Assembly: GCA_050950065.1 (NCBI GenBank)
Contig: JBMNGX010000005.1
Location: 90,933 to 154,932 of the forward strand
Direction of reading: 5' to 3'
Source: JBAYOE01 sp050950065
GTDB lineage: Bacteria > Spirochaetota > Spirochaetia > Sphaerochaetales > Sphaerochaetaceae
Length of the DNA stretch: 64,000 nt
Of this stretch, positions 51,390-61,515 are shown in pieces. Position numbers and translations under genes: made by a program. The notes under the pieces were generated by a model. The model was not told where the DNA came from, did not search any database, and saw only the letters and a list, made by a program, of their open reading frames with translations. Within the stretch, counting starts at the first letter, position 1; each line of letters opens with the position of its first letter.

Positions 51390-52382
51390 ATGAGTACAAT
51401 GTATTACGAAAAAGATGCCAACATGGCACTTCTAGAGAGCAAAAAAGTTGCCATCATTGGCTACGGAAGTCAAGGGCACGCCCACGCTTTAAACCTACAC
51501 GAATCGGGAATTGATGTAACTGTAGGGTTGTATGAGGGAAGTCCCTCATGGGCAAAAGCTGAAGAAGCTGGCTTGAAAGTTGCAACTGCCAAAGAGGCTG
51601 CTAAAAGTTGTGATGTGATTATGATGTTGGTCAACGATGAAAAACAGGGCTCAATTTATGAAAATAGTATTAAAGAGGGATTAACAAAAGGCAAATATTT
51701 AGCCTTTGCCCACGGCTTTAATATCCATTTTGGTCAAATAGTAGCTCCCCCTGATGTGAACGTCATCATGATTGCTCCTAAAGGACCTGGTCACACAGTT
51801 CGTTCTCAATTCCAAGAAGGTAAAGGAGTTCCCTCCTTAGTAGCAGTACACCAAGATCCTAGTGGGGACTCAAAAGAAGTTGCCATCGCTTATGCTAACG
51901 GACTTGGCGCTGGAAAAGCTGGTATTTTTGAAACCTCATTTAAAGAGGAGGCTGAAACAGATCTCTTTGGCGAGCAAGCAGTTCTTTGTGGAGGCGTTTC
52001 TGAACTCATTAAAGCAGGTTTTGATACCTTAGTTGAAGCTGGTTATCAACCAGAAATGGCCTACTTTGAGTGTCTACACGAGATGAAACTCATCGTTGAT
52101 TTAATTAATGAAGGGGGCCTTTCATACATGCGCTACTCCATTAGTGATACTGCTGAGTATGGTGATTACGTTAGTGGCAAAAGAATTATTAACGACGACA
52201 CTAGAAAAGAGATGAAAAAAATCTTAGCAGAGATCCAAGATGGAACTTTTGCCCGCAACTGGATGTTAGAAAACCAAGTTAAAAGACCATTTTTTAATGC
52301 AAAGAGGAAAATGGAGAGCGACTCACTAATTGAGACAACTGGTAAGAAGTTGCGTTCACTTATGAGTTGGTTAAAAAAATAG
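51390..52382 (+). CDS. ilvC: Ketol-acid reductoisomerase, class I
   Basis: A 330-aa enzyme converting acetolactate or acetohydroxybutyrate to the dihydroxy acids. Seen: Rossmann GYGSQGHAHALNL (about 25-37), APKGPGHTVRSQFQEGKGVPSL with metal/NADPH contacts, and TDLFGEQAVLCGG with catalytic Asp and Glu. Class I length. NAD(P)H preference is not settled by the loop visible here. AAGGAAGGAG precedes the ATG. Confidence 0.97.
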   Translation: MSTMYYEKDANMALLESKKVAIIGYGSQGHAHALNLHESGIDVTVGLYEGSPSWAKAEEAGLKVATAKEAAKSCDVIMMLVNDEKQGSIYENSIKEGLTKGKYLAFAHGFNIHFGQIVAPPDVNVIMIAPKGPGHTVRSQFQEGKGVPSLVAVHQDPSGDSKEVAIAYANGLGAGKAGIFETSFKEEAETDLFGEQAVLCGGVSELIKAGFDTLVEAGYQPEMAYFECLHEMKLIVDLINEGGLSYMRYSISDTAEYGDYVSGKRIINDDTRKEMKKILAEIQDGTFARNWMLENQVKRPFFNAKRKMESDSLIETTGKKLRSLMSWLKK

Positions 52383-52410
52383 AGAATTTGAAACTTTAGG
52401 GAGGAACAAG

Positions 52411-54063
52411 ATGTCAAACCGAATAGCAATTTTCGACACAACACTTAGAGATGGGGAACAAGCACCTGGATACAGTATGAACCTAGAAGAGAAACTGCGT
52501 CTGGCTAAGCAACTGGAAACTCTAGGAGTTGATGTTATTGAAGCTGGGTTTGCCATCGCCTCTCCTGGAGACTTTGAATCGGTTGCCTCAGTTGCAAAAA
52601 CTATTGAAAATGCAACAGTTGCCTCCTTGGCACGGGCTCTTCCTAAAGATATTGATGCAGCTTGGGATGCTGTTAAAGGGGCTAGAAAACCAAGAATTCA
52701 CACATTTTTAGCTAGTAGTGATCTCCACTTAGAGTACAAGTTAAAGATGAGTAGGGATGAAGCTTATCAACAAGCAACTAAAATGGTCGCTTATGCAAGA
52801 AGTTTGTCACCTGAAGTTGAGTTTTCTCCTGAAGATGCAACTCGAAGTGATTTAGATTTCCTTTGCTACTTGGTGGAGGGAGTTATAGAAGCAGGAGCTA
52901 CTATAGTTAACATTCCTGACACAGTTGGTTACACAACACCTGTAGAATTTGGTCAGCTAATAAGCCATCTTATGAACAACGTTCCAAATATCGACAAAGC
53001 AATTTTATCTGTACACTGTCACAACGACTTAGGTTTAGCAGTAGCCAACTCATTAGCAGGTCTAAAAGCTGGAGCGCGTCAAGCTGAGTGTACCATTGGT
53101 GGTATAGGGGAACGGGCAGGAAATGCTGCTGTTGAAGAGTTGGTGATGGCAATAAGAACTAGAAACGACTATTACGATTTTGAGTATAACTTAAAAACAG
53201 AGGAGCTTTATAAAACATCTCGTTTGTTATCAAACATTACAGGTGTTGATATTGCCCCCAACAAAGCGATTGTTGGTGATAACGCCTTTGCCCACGAATC
53301 GGGAATCCACCAACACGGGATGATGGCTAATGCTAAAACTTATGAGATTATGACCCCTGAATCTATTGGGCGCAAAAAGACAATGATGGTTTTGGGTAAG
53401 CACTCAGGACAACACGCCTTTACAAAAAGGATGGAAGAACTTGGTTACACTTTAACTAAAGAAGTTGCCTCAAAACTATTTACCGATTTTAAAAACATCG
53501 CCGATAAGAAAAAAGAGATTACCGATCGTGATTTAGTTGCTCTAATGGAAAGTGGGACTCACGCTTCTCCTCAAATTTTTGAACTAGAAAACTTTGTAGT
53601 GAATAGCGGCAATCAAATGACTGCCACTGCTTGTGTCACCTTAAGTCGTGATGGGAAAAAATACCAAGCTGTTGAGATGGCAACAGGGCCAGTTTATGCC
53701 TGTTTTAAAGCAGTGGAAAAAATCATCAAGCACTCCTTTGTTCTAGAAGACTACCAACTTAAAGCAGTTACTGAACACCGTGATGCTCTAGGCGAAGTTT
53801 TGGTAAAGGTGAGCAACCACAACGGTGTTTACCGAGGAAGGGGAGTTAGCACCGACGTTATGGAGGCCTCCTTACAATCACTTCTTTCAGCAGTGAATAA
53901 GATGATTGAAGAGATTGAAAATGAGAAGCTCTCTATCTCAACTAAAAGTAGTGAAAATCCAAAAGAGTGGATTTCTTTACCTGAAGAGCTTTTGAAAAAA
54001 GATATGAAAATAACTGGGACAGTGAAAGAAGATGTCACCAGAGGTGAATTTTACACCAACTAA
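52411..54063 (+). CDS. leuA: 2-isopropylmalate synthase
   Basis: A 550-aa enzyme condensing acetyl-CoA and 2-oxoisovalerate. FDTTLRDGEQAPGYSMN (about 7-24) has the metal-binding Asp, VHCHNDLGLAVANSLAGL the His pair, ESGIHQHGM the catalytic region, and a C-terminal regulatory domain (about 400-510) would bind leucine. It is slightly longer than common LeuA because of a 30-residue extension at the C-terminus. A citramalate synthase is less likely, given the LeuA-type regulatory domain and position next to leuC. Confidence 0.94.
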   Translation: MSNRIAIFDTTLRDGEQAPGYSMNLEEKLRLAKQLETLGVDVIEAGFAIASPGDFESVASVAKTIENATVASLARALPKDIDAAWDAVKGARKPRIHTFLASSDLHLEYKLKMSRDEAYQQATKMVAYARSLSPEVEFSPEDATRSDLDFLCYLVEGVIEAGATIVNIPDTVGYTTPVEFGQLISHLMNNVPNIDKAILSVHCHNDLGLAVANSLAGLKAGARQAECTIGGIGERAGNAAVEELVMAIRTRNDYYDFEYNLKTEELYKTSRLLSNITGVDIAPNKAIVGDNAFAHESGIHQHGMMANAKTYEIMTPESIGRKKTMMVLGKHSGQHAFTKRMEELGYTLTKEVASKLFTDFKNIADKKKEITDRDLVALMESGTHASPQIFELENFVVNSGNQMTATACVTLSRDGKKYQAVEMATGPVYACFKAVEKIIKHSFVLEDYQLKAVTEHRDALGEVLVKVSNHNGVYRGRGVSTDVMEASLQSLLSAVNKMIEEIENEKLSISTKSSENPKEWISLPEELLKKDMKITGTVKEDVTRGEFYTN

Positions 54064-54075
54064 AGGAGTGAAGTT

Positions 54076-55335
54076 ATGGGAATGACAATGTCTCAAAAAA
54101 TATTGGCACACCACGCAAATCTAGAGAGTGTTGAAGCAGGAGACTTAATTTTAGCCAACTTAGACTTAGTTTTGGCAAACGACATTACTGGTCCTGTAGC
54201 AATCAATGAGTTTAATAAATTTGGTGTAAAAGATGTATTTGATAAAAAGAAAGTTGCCTTAGTGCCTGATCACTTCACTCCAGCAAAAGATATTCAAGCA
54301 GCACAACTGTGTAAAGCTTTACGCGACTTTGCCCACGAAAAAGAGATCGAAAACTACTTTGAAGTTGGGCAAATGGGAATTGAACACGCCTTATTACCTG
54401 AACAAGGTCTAGTTGGTGCAGGGGAGTTGATTATTGGAGCAGATAGTCACACTTGTACTTATGGAGCTTTAGGAGCTTTCTCTACCGGAGTTGGTTCAAC
54501 AGATATGGCTAGTGGAATGGCCACAGGTAAAGGGTGGTTTAAAGTTCCTACAGCTATCAAGTTCAACTTAACGGGAGCTCTTAATAAGTGGGTTAGTGGT
54601 AAAGATGTCATTTTACACATAATTGGGATGATTGGAGTTGATGGTGCTTTATACCAATCGATGGAATTTGTTGGAGAGGGGGCGAAAAGCCTCTCAATAG
54701 ATGATCGATTTACCATTTGTAATATGGCTATTGAAGCTGGAGCTAAAAATGGAATCTTTGAAGTTGATGAAGTTGCCTTAGACTATTTAAAAGAGCACAC
54801 AACCAAAGAGACTAAAATATTTAAAGCTGATGACGATGCTGTTTATGAGAGAGTTTACGATATTAACTTAAGTGAAATTAGACCAACACTCTCATTTCCT
54901 CATCTTCCTGATAACACTAGGACCATTGATGAGGTTCCCAAGATTAAAATTGATCAAGTAGTAATTGGATCGTGTACCAACGGTAGGATTAGTGACTTAA
55001 GAGCTGCTGCAGAAGTTCTAAAAGGGAAAAAGACCAATCCTAGAGTTCGAACAATTATTTTTCCTGCAACTCAAAAAATTTACTTACAGGCCCTTGAAGA
55101 GGGACTATTGAAGATCTTTATTGATTCTGGTGCTGTTGTTAGTACCCCAACTTGTGGCCCTTGTTTAGGAGGGCATATGGGAATATTAGCCGATGGGGAG
55201 AAAGCTGTGACAACAACAAATAGAAACTTTGTTGGAAGAATGGGACACATCAATAGTGAAATTTATTTAGCATCGCCTGCTGTTGCTGCAGCTAGTGCTT
55301 TAACTGGATACATATCAAATCCAGAGAATGTTTAG
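54076..55335 (+). CDS. leuC: 3-isopropylmalate dehydratase large subunit
   Basis: A 419-aa aconitase-family subunit, the short (archaeal/clostridial) LeuC type. GADSHTCTYGALGAFSTGVGSTD and two of the cluster cysteines in IGSCTNGRISDL and TPTCGPCLGGHMG are visible. Together with LeuD it isomerises 2- to 3-isopropylmalate. AAAGGAG precedes the ATG. Confidence 0.96.
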   Translation: MGMTMSQKILAHHANLESVEAGDLILANLDLVLANDITGPVAINEFNKFGVKDVFDKKKVALVPDHFTPAKDIQAAQLCKALRDFAHEKEIENYFEVGQMGIEHALLPEQGLVGAGELIIGADSHTCTYGALGAFSTGVGSTDMASGMATGKGWFKVPTAIKFNLTGALNKWVSGKDVILHIIGMIGVDGALYQSMEFVGEGAKSLSIDDRFTICNMAIEAGAKNGIFEVDEVALDYLKEHTTKETKIFKADDDAVYERVYDINLSEIRPTLSFPHLPDNTRTIDEVPKIKIDQVVIGSCTNGRISDLRAAAEVLKGKKTNPRVRTIIFPATQKIYLQALEEGLLKIFIDSGAVVSTPTCGPCLGGHMGILADGEKAVTTTNRNFVGRMGHINSEIYLASPAVAAASALTGYISNPENV

Positions 55336-55344
55336 GAGAGTTTT

Positions 55345-55839
55345 ATGATAGCCAAAGGAAAAGCATTTCGCTATTTAGATAATGTTGATACCGATGTAAT
55401 TATTCCAGCTCGGTACTTAACGACCAGCGACCCAAAAGAGTTTTCTCGCTACTGTATGATCGATTTAGATGAGAACTTTATTAAAGAGGTTAAAGAAGGA
55501 GATATCATTGTTGCTCAAAACAACTTTGGTTCAGGTTCTTCGAGAGAGCATGCCCCGCTAGCAATTAAAACTGCAGGAATTAGCTGTGTAATTGCCAACT
55601 CTTTTGCCCGTATTTTTTATCGCAATGCAATAAACATTGGTCTTCCTATTTTAGAGTGTGAAGAGGCTGTAAATAATATTGCAAAAGGGGATATTGTTAG
55701 TGTCGATTTTGAAAGTGGAACAATTACCAATGAAACAACTGGTAAAAGTTTTGTTGCTAAGCCTTTTCCCCCTTTCATTCAAAATATGATTACTAAGGGT
55801 GGATTGATTAACTACTTCAGTGAGGAGTTTGTAAAATGA
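55345..55839 (+). CDS. leuD: 3-isopropylmalate dehydratase small subunit
   Basis: A 164-aa subunit: FRYLDNVDTDVIIPARYL near the start and NNFGSGSSREHAPLAI, with the substrate-binding Ser-Arg, at about 61-76. The short form pairs with the short LeuC directly upstream (9-bp gap). The stop overlaps leuB by 4 bp. Confidence 0.96.
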   Translation: MIAKGKAFRYLDNVDTDVIIPARYLTTSDPKEFSRYCMIDLDENFIKEVKEGDIIVAQNNFGSGSSREHAPLAIKTAGISCVIANSFARIFYRNAINIGLPILECEEAVNNIAKGDIVSVDFESGTITNETTGKSFVAKPFPPFIQNMITKGGLINYFSEEFVK

Positions 55840-56900
55840 GATTAAAGATTGCCCTTATCACAGGTGATGGAGTAGGACCAGAAATTACTGCTGAAGCTCT
55901 AAAGATCTTAGATGCTATGGCAGCTAAGTTTAACCACCGCTTTGATTACTCTTTCTACCTCGCTGGAGGAAAAGCAATTGATCATGTGGGATCTCCTATG
56001 CCTGAATCTACTATCTTAGGGTGTAAAGATGCAGAAGCTGTCATCCTAGGGGCTGTTGGGGGGCCTAAGTGGGACTACTTAGAAGGTAATATGAGACCCG
56101 AAAAGGGACTTTTAACTTTACGTAGTGAGTTGGGCCTTTTTTGTAACTTACGACCTGCAGTAATCTATCCCCAATTAGCTGATGCGTGCCCTTTAAAGAG
56201 TTCAATAATAGAAGATGGGCTAGATCTAATGGTAGTAAGAGAGCTCACTGGGGGAATCTACTTTGGTAAAAAAGGGTACGATAAAGAAAAAGGCTTTGCC
56301 TTTGATACTATGGAGTACTCTGTACATGAAGTTGAAAGGATTGCAAAGATAGCCTTTGAAATAGCTTTAAAAAGAGATAAAAAAGTTACTAGTGTTGATA
56401 AAGCCAATGTCTTAGAGACAAGTAGATTGTGGCGCTCAACAGTAGAAAGAATTGCTAAAAACTATCCTGATATTAAGTTAAATCACTTTTATGTGGATAA
56501 TGCTGCAATGCAACTGGTGCGTAATCCGAACCAATTTGATGTGATAGTAACTTCAAATATGTTTGGCGATATTTTAAGTGACCAAGCAAGTCAAATAACT
56601 GGTTCAATTGGGATGTTACCTTCTGCTTCGTTAAGAGATGATAAATTTGGTCTTTATGAGCCAATACACGGCTCAGCACCCGACATTGCAAATAAAGATA
56701 TAGTCAATCCAATTGCAATGATCTTATCTGTTGCTATGATGCTACGCCACTCTTTTGATTTAGAAGAGGAGGCTGTGAGTATTGAAGAGGCTGTTAAAAA
56801 GACATTAGATAATGGGTGGCGCACTGATGACATTTTCAGTGAAGGGATGAAGAGAGTTGGAACAAAAGAGATGGGCACTCTAATTGCCCAACAAATATAG
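55836..56900 (+). CDS. leuB: 3-isopropylmalate dehydrogenase
   Basis: A 354-aa NAD-dependent decarboxylating dehydrogenase. LITGDGVGPEITAEALKIL, LRSELGLFCNLRPA, VRELTGGIYFGKKG with the catalytic Tyr region, and NMFGDILSDQASQITGSIGMLPSA are all intact. It overlaps leuD by 4 bp, indicating translational coupling. Confidence 0.96.
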   Translation: MRLKIALITGDGVGPEITAEALKILDAMAAKFNHRFDYSFYLAGGKAIDHVGSPMPESTILGCKDAEAVILGAVGGPKWDYLEGNMRPEKGLLTLRSELGLFCNLRPAVIYPQLADACPLKSSIIEDGLDLMVVRELTGGIYFGKKGYDKEKGFAFDTMEYSVHEVERIAKIAFEIALKRDKKVTSVDKANVLETSRLWRSTVERIAKNYPDIKLNHFYVDNAAMQLVRNPNQFDVIVTSNMFGDILSDQASQITGSIGMLPSASLRDDKFGLYEPIHGSAPDIANKDIVNPIAMILSVAMMLRHSFDLEEEAVSIEEAVKKTLDNGWRTDDIFSEGMKRVGTKEMGTLIAQQI

Positions 56901-56911
56901 GAGATAGTGTG

Positions 56912-57796
56912 ATGAGTGAGCAAATTGTCTATTTAGAAGGAAAATATGTGCCAATGAGTGAGGCACGCATTCCAGTGCTAGATCATGGAGTCTTATACGG
57001 TGATGGGGTTTTTGAGGGCATTAGAGCCTATAACGGTCGTGTATTTCGCCTTGATGATCACATTAAAAGGTTTTTTGAAGCAGCTAAGGCAATTAGACTA
57101 ACACTGCCACTTTCATACGATGAGATTATTGAAGTGGTTTTAGAAACTTGTCGTCAAAACAATATAAGTGACGGTTACATTCGTCTAGTTTGTACCAGAG
57201 GAGCTGATGCTTTAGGATTGTATCCAGAGCCAAATAATCACCCACCAAGACTCTTTTGTATTGCAGGACAAGTAGCTTTATACACAGATGAGGCTTACCA
57301 AAGAGGCCTTAAGGTTATAACCAGCTCTTTAAGAAGAAACAAAGCAACCATTGTTGATCCTCAAATTAAAAGTTTGAACTACCTCAACAATATCTTAGCT
57401 TCAATTGAAGCTCGTAGAGCTAATGCCGATGAGGCTCTATTGTTAAACGAAGAGGGGCTAGTTACCGAGTGTACTGGTGATAACGTCTTTTTTGTTAAAA
57501 ACGAGGTAGTGTATACTCCACCAGTTTGGTTGGGAACTTTGGATGGAATTACCCGTAAAGTAGTTTTTGAGTTGTGTCAGAATTTGAGTATAGAGATTAA
57601 GGATCAACCTTTTACCCGTTACAACCTTCTAAACAGTGATGAGGCTTTTTTAACTGGGACTGCTGCTGAAATCATCGCCCTAACTGAATTAGATGGGCAA
57701 AAAATTGGTGATGGAAAGGCGGGGGAAGTGACAATGAGATTACTAGAGGCTTTCCGCGAATATGTAAAAGATGAGAAAAATGGAGCGAAGATATGA
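56912..57796 (+). CDS. ilvE: Branched-chain amino-acid aminotransferase (class IV)
   Basis: About 294 aa. Class IV PLP fold with DHGVLYGDGVFEGIRAYNGRVF near the N-terminus, the PLP lysine in QIKSLNYLNNILA (about 152-164) and ALLLNEEGLVTECTGDNVFFV. It transaminates the final 2-oxo acids to Val, Leu and Ile; the D-amino-acid aminotransferase branch is similar, but the operon supports IlvE. The start could be GTG 56909 or ATG 56912. Overlaps ilvD by 4 bp. Confidence 0.9.
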   Translation: MSEQIVYLEGKYVPMSEARIPVLDHGVLYGDGVFEGIRAYNGRVFRLDDHIKRFFEAAKAIRLTLPLSYDEIIEVVLETCRQNNISDGYIRLVCTRGADALGLYPEPNNHPPRLFCIAGQVALYTDEAYQRGLKVITSSLRRNKATIVDPQIKSLNYLNNILASIEARRANADEALLLNEEGLVTECTGDNVFFVKNEVVYTPPVWLGTLDGITRKVVFELCQNLSIEIKDQPFTRYNLLNSDEAFLTGTAAEIIALTELDGQKIGDGKAGEVTMRLLEAFREYVKDEKNGAKI

Positions 57797-59457
57797 GAAG
57801 TGATCAAATGACTAAAGGTTTTGAACGAGCTCCTCACCGTTCACTACTAAAAGCTTTAGGTTTAACTGATCGAGAAATAGAGGCCCCCATAATTGGGATT
57901 GTTAATTCAGCAAACTCAATTATTCCAGGTCATGTCCATATACAAAGAATTGTTGAAGCTGTCAAAGCTGGTGTGAGAACTGCAGGAGGAACCCCTTTAG
58001 AGTTTCCTGTAATAGGGGTTTGTGATGGGATTGCCATGGGGCACCAAGGGATGAAGTATTCTCTAGCTTCTAGAGAACTCATTGCTGACTCTATTGAAGT
58101 TGTTGCAATGGCCCACCCATTTGATGCCTTAGTTATGGTTCCAAACTGTGACAAAATAGTGCCAGCTATGTTGATGGCAGCAGCTAGAATAAATATTCCA
58201 ACAGTTGTTGTTTCTGGTGGTGCTATGTTGGCAGGAAGGGTTCCTGGAACAACTAAGGATATTGATTTAACAACTGTTTTTGAGGCTGTTGGCTCTCACG
58301 CAGTGGGAGAATTAAGTGATCAAGAACTTTTAGCTTGTGAAAATAGTGCCTGCCCAACTTGTGGATCATGTTCAGGGATGTTCACCGCAAACAGTATGAA
58401 CTGTTTAACAGAGGCTTTAGGAATGGGGTTAGTTGGTAACGGAACTATTCCGGCAGTTTATTCAGAGCGTGATCGCCTTGCTAAAGAGGCAGGGTACGCA
58501 ATCATGGAGCTTTTGAAAAAAGATATTAGACCTAAAGATATTATGGGCGAAAAAGCTTTTGAGAATGCTTTAGCTGTTGATATGGCATTAGGGTGTTCAA
58601 CTAACAGTATGTTACACCTTCCAGCTATTGCCCATGAAGCGGGCATTGAGCTTGATATCTTTAAAGCCAATGAAATCAGTAAAAGAACTCCTAACTTGTG
58701 TAAATTAGCCCCAGCAGGCCCTTATCACATTGAAGATTTATACAGCGCTGGTGGAGTTATGGCCGTTATGAAAGAGTTGAGTAAGAAAAACTTAATTCAT
58801 ACCGACTTAATAACAGTTTCAGGCAAAACAATGAAAGAGCAGATAGAAGAGGCTAATAACTACGATCATGATGTTATTAGGCCAATAAACACCCCCTACT
58901 CATCTACTGGTGGAATTGCTGTTTTAAGAGGCAATTTAGCTCCCAATGGAGCTGTAGTTAAACGCTCTGCTGTTGCCTCTGAAATGTTAGTCCACAGCGG
59001 ACCTGCTCGAGTCTTTGAAAGTGAAGAGGAAGTTAGCTTAGCAATCTATTCAAAGAAGATTAACAAAGGGGATGTGGTTGTTATTAGATATGAAGGCCCT
59101 AAAGGGGGACCTGGAATGAGAGAGATGTTAGGCCCCACAAGTGCAATTGCAGGAATGGGACTAGATAAAGATGTCGCTTTAATTACCGATGGGCGCTTTA
59201 GTGGGGCAACCCGAGGAGCGAGTATTGGACACATCTCCCCAGAAGCTGCTGAAGGTGGACCAATTGCTTATGTGCAAGAGGGTGATATTATCGAAATTGA
59301 TATTGAAAAAGGGACAATAAACTTAGCAGTCTCTGAAAAAGAGATGGCAAAAAGGAAAGAAGAGTTCAGAGGGCACAAAGAGAATAAAGTGAGTGGCTAT
59401 TTAGCGCGCTACGCTAAACAAGTCACAAGCGCCTCTAGCGGAGCTGTTTTTAAATAG
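57793..59457 (+). CDS. ilvD: Dihydroxy-acid dehydratase
   Basis: A 554-aa iron-sulfur dehydratase, third step of Val/Ile synthesis. Cluster cysteines appear in VMVPNCDKIVPAML and CPTCGSCSGMFTANSMNCL; the catalytic serine region GRFSGATRGASIGHISPEAA lies near residue 465. AGPARVFESEEE and PEGPKGGPGMREM-like KGGPGMREML are present. Normal length. Confidence 0.97.
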   Translation: MRSDQMTKGFERAPHRSLLKALGLTDREIEAPIIGIVNSANSIIPGHVHIQRIVEAVKAGVRTAGGTPLEFPVIGVCDGIAMGHQGMKYSLASRELIADSIEVVAMAHPFDALVMVPNCDKIVPAMLMAAARINIPTVVVSGGAMLAGRVPGTTKDIDLTTVFEAVGSHAVGELSDQELLACENSACPTCGSCSGMFTANSMNCLTEALGMGLVGNGTIPAVYSERDRLAKEAGYAIMELLKKDIRPKDIMGEKAFENALAVDMALGCSTNSMLHLPAIAHEAGIELDIFKANEISKRTPNLCKLAPAGPYHIEDLYSAGGVMAVMKELSKKNLIHTDLITVSGKTMKEQIEEANNYDHDVIRPINTPYSSTGGIAVLRGNLAPNGAVVKRSAVASEMLVHSGPARVFESEEEVSLAIYSKKINKGDVVVIRYEGPKGGPGMREMLGPTSAIAGMGLDKDVALITDGRFSGATRGASIGHISPEAAEGGPIAYVQEGDIIEIDIEKGTINLAVSEKEMAKRKEEFRGHKENKVSGYLARYAKQVTSASSGAVFK

Positions 59458-59467
59458 GAGAGTTGTG

Positions 59468-61138
59468 ATGAAGTTGAATGGATCTGAAATTATTGTAGCT
59501 TGTCTTAAAGAGCAAGAGGTTGATACTGTATTTGGTTTTCCGGGTGGGGCAGTGCTAAACATTTATGATGCTTTGTATCAGCATAAGCACGCAATTAACC
59601 ACATCTTAACTAGCCATGAACAAGGAGCAGCTCACGCAGCTGATGGGTATGCTCGTTCTACAGGCAAAGTTGGCGTTGTCTTTGCCACCAGTGGGCCTGG
59701 AGCAACAAACCTAGTAACAGGTCTAGCGACTGCCTATATGGACTCAATTCCAATGGTAGCTTTTACAGGAAACGTAACAACAGAGCTCCTTGGAAAAGAT
59801 AGCTTTCAGGAAGTTGATATCAGTGGCATCACCATGCCAATCACTAAGCATAACTATATAGTTAAAGATGTTAAGGATCTTGCTCAAACTATTAGAGATG
59901 CTTTTTACATCGCTAAAGAGGGGCGTCCTGGTCCTGTTCTCATTGATGTACCTAAAGATGTAACTGCAGCAGTTACTGAGTACACTCCTCAAGAAAAGAG
60001 AGTTTATACAGCAAATGAGAGTGTTAACGTAAAAGATTTAGAGAAAACTGTAAAGATGATTAAAAAGGCCAACAAACCTTTTATTTTTGCAGGTGGGGGA
60101 ATCAACATCTCGAAAGCTCACAAAGAGTTTGAAGAGTTTGTAGAAAAAATTGATGCCCCAGTAGGAGTCTCTTTAATGGGCTTTGGTTCCATTGATAGTG
60201 ATCACCCCTCTTTTACTGGGATGATTGGGATGCACGGAACTAGGGTTTCCAACGTTGGAGTTAACAACTGTGATTTGATGATTGTTATAGGGGCACGTTT
60301 TAGTGATCGTGTTATTAGTAAAGCGGCAACTTTTGCCAAAAAAGCTAAGATAATTCACATTGATATTGATCCAGCTGAGATTAATAAGAACATAGCCACC
60401 ACCCACCATGTAATTGGTGATGTTAAAGTTGTTTTGGCTCAATTAAACCAGTTAATTGATGAAAAGTTAGAACACTCTTCTTGGATGACCCAAGTTGCAA
60501 AGTGGAAAACTGAACACCCAATTAAAATAACTGATGAGACAAAGCGTCCATCAGATATCTTAAAAGCACTTTCACAAGTTATGCCAAAAGATGCAATTGT
60601 CTCAACAGAGGTTGGCCAACACCAAATGTGGGCAGCACAATTTTTCCGCCACGACCCAGTTAGAAAATTCTTAACTAGTGGAGGGTTGGGTACAATGGGT
60701 TACGGTACAGGAGCTGCAATTGGGGCTCAAGTAGGGAATCTCGATAAGAGGGTAGTCAACGTAGCAGGAGATGGATCATTTAGGATGAACTGTAATGAGC
60801 TGGCAACTATTGCCCGTTACCAACTTCCTGTTGTTATTTTAATTATGAACAACAAAACCTTAGGAATGGTGCGTCAATGGCAAACGCTATTTTACAATCA
60901 ACGCTACTCACAAACTACTTTAGATACCCCAGTAGATTGGGTTGCATTAGCAGCAGCCTTTGGAGTTAAAGGGATGCACTTAAGATTAGAAGATGATCCT
61001 GTGGCAATCTTGACAGCAGCCTTTGCCCTTGGAGGGCCAGTGGTTATCGATTGTGAGATTGCACTAGATAATAAAGTATACCCAATGGTAGCACCGGGAG
61101 CTTCAATCGACGACATGATTGAAGAATCTGAGTCTTAA
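59468..61138 (+). CDS. ilvB: Acetolactate synthase large (catalytic) subunit
   Basis: About 556 aa, ThDP/FAD-dependent, first common step. Glu of EQGAAHAADGYARSTGKVG (catalytic glutamate), GPGATNLVTGLATAYMDSIPMVA, and the ThDP motif GDGSFRMNCNELATIARYQLPVVILIMNN (about 438-466). AGGAGAG precedes the ATG. It is unusual that the partner ilvN is the first gene of the same operon, more than 8 kb upstream, rather than directly next to it. A terminator hairpin follows. Confidence 0.97.
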   Translation: MKLNGSEIIVACLKEQEVDTVFGFPGGAVLNIYDALYQHKHAINHILTSHEQGAAHAADGYARSTGKVGVVFATSGPGATNLVTGLATAYMDSIPMVAFTGNVTTELLGKDSFQEVDISGITMPITKHNYIVKDVKDLAQTIRDAFYIAKEGRPGPVLIDVPKDVTAAVTEYTPQEKRVYTANESVNVKDLEKTVKMIKKANKPFIFAGGGINISKAHKEFEEFVEKIDAPVGVSLMGFGSIDSDHPSFTGMIGMHGTRVSNVGVNNCDLMIVIGARFSDRVISKAATFAKKAKIIHIDIDPAEINKNIATTHHVIGDVKVVLAQLNQLIDEKLEHSSWMTQVAKWKTEHPIKITDETKRPSDILKALSQVMPKDAIVSTEVGQHQMWAAQFFRHDPVRKFLTSGGLGTMGYGTGAAIGAQVGNLDKRVVNVAGDGSFRMNCNELATIARYQLPVVILIMNNKTLGMVRQWQTLFYNQRYSQTTLDTPVDWVALAAAFGVKGMHLRLEDDPVAILTAAFALGGPVVIDCEIALDNKVYPMVAPGASIDDMIEESES

Positions 61139-61146
61139 TTAAATTG

Positions 61147-61175
61147 GAGGCTACGGTAAAACGTAGCCCCTTTTA
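61147..61175 (+). terminator. Terminator of the ilv-leu operon
   Basis: GGCTACG (61149-61155) pairs with CGTAGCC (61162-61168) around GTAAAA, followed by CCTTTTATC. It lies 10 bp after ilvB. Confidence 0.75.
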
Positions 61176-61176
61176 T

Positions 61177-61419
61177 CTATTTTTTTGGTTTAGGTCTTTC
61201 AGCTTTTACTGGGTACTTTTTTTCAGCATACAAGATTATATCGGACACCTTAATATTTAGTGTCTTTGCAATCTTTTCCATAGTGTCTATTCGGGGAACG
61301 CATCTACCCGACTCTATAAAATAGAGCTGACTTCTAGATATGCCAGTTAGTGCAACTAACTTATCTTGAGAGTGACCAGCATCAACTCTTAAATCCCTAA
61401 TAGCTTTTCCAACGTCCAT
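61177..61419 (-). CDS. Small XRE-family HTH regulator
   Basis: An 80-aa protein made of a single helix-turn-helix (residues 3-62: AIRDLRVDAGHSQDKLVALTGISRSQLYFIESGR) plus a basic tail (EKKYPVKAERPKPKK). The Cro/CI-type fold suggests a DNA-binding repressor. An imperfectly spaced AAAGGAG precedes the ATG (about 13 nt). A 17-bp palindrome upstream could be its own operator. Target genes unknown; the convergent ilv operon and divergent-looking chrA genes are the nearest. Confidence 0.8.
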   Translation of the reverse strand: MDVGKAIRDLRVDAGHSQDKLVALTGISRSQLYFIESGRCVPRIDTMEKIAKTLNIKVSDIILYAEKKYPVKAERPKPKK

Positions 61420-61515
61420 GTCATAACAATAAGCTCCTTTTACTAGAAAGTAAAGTCCTAATGGTTACGAATTATTTAAAATAAGAGGCTTAAAATCAAT
61501 TATTCGTGATAAATG

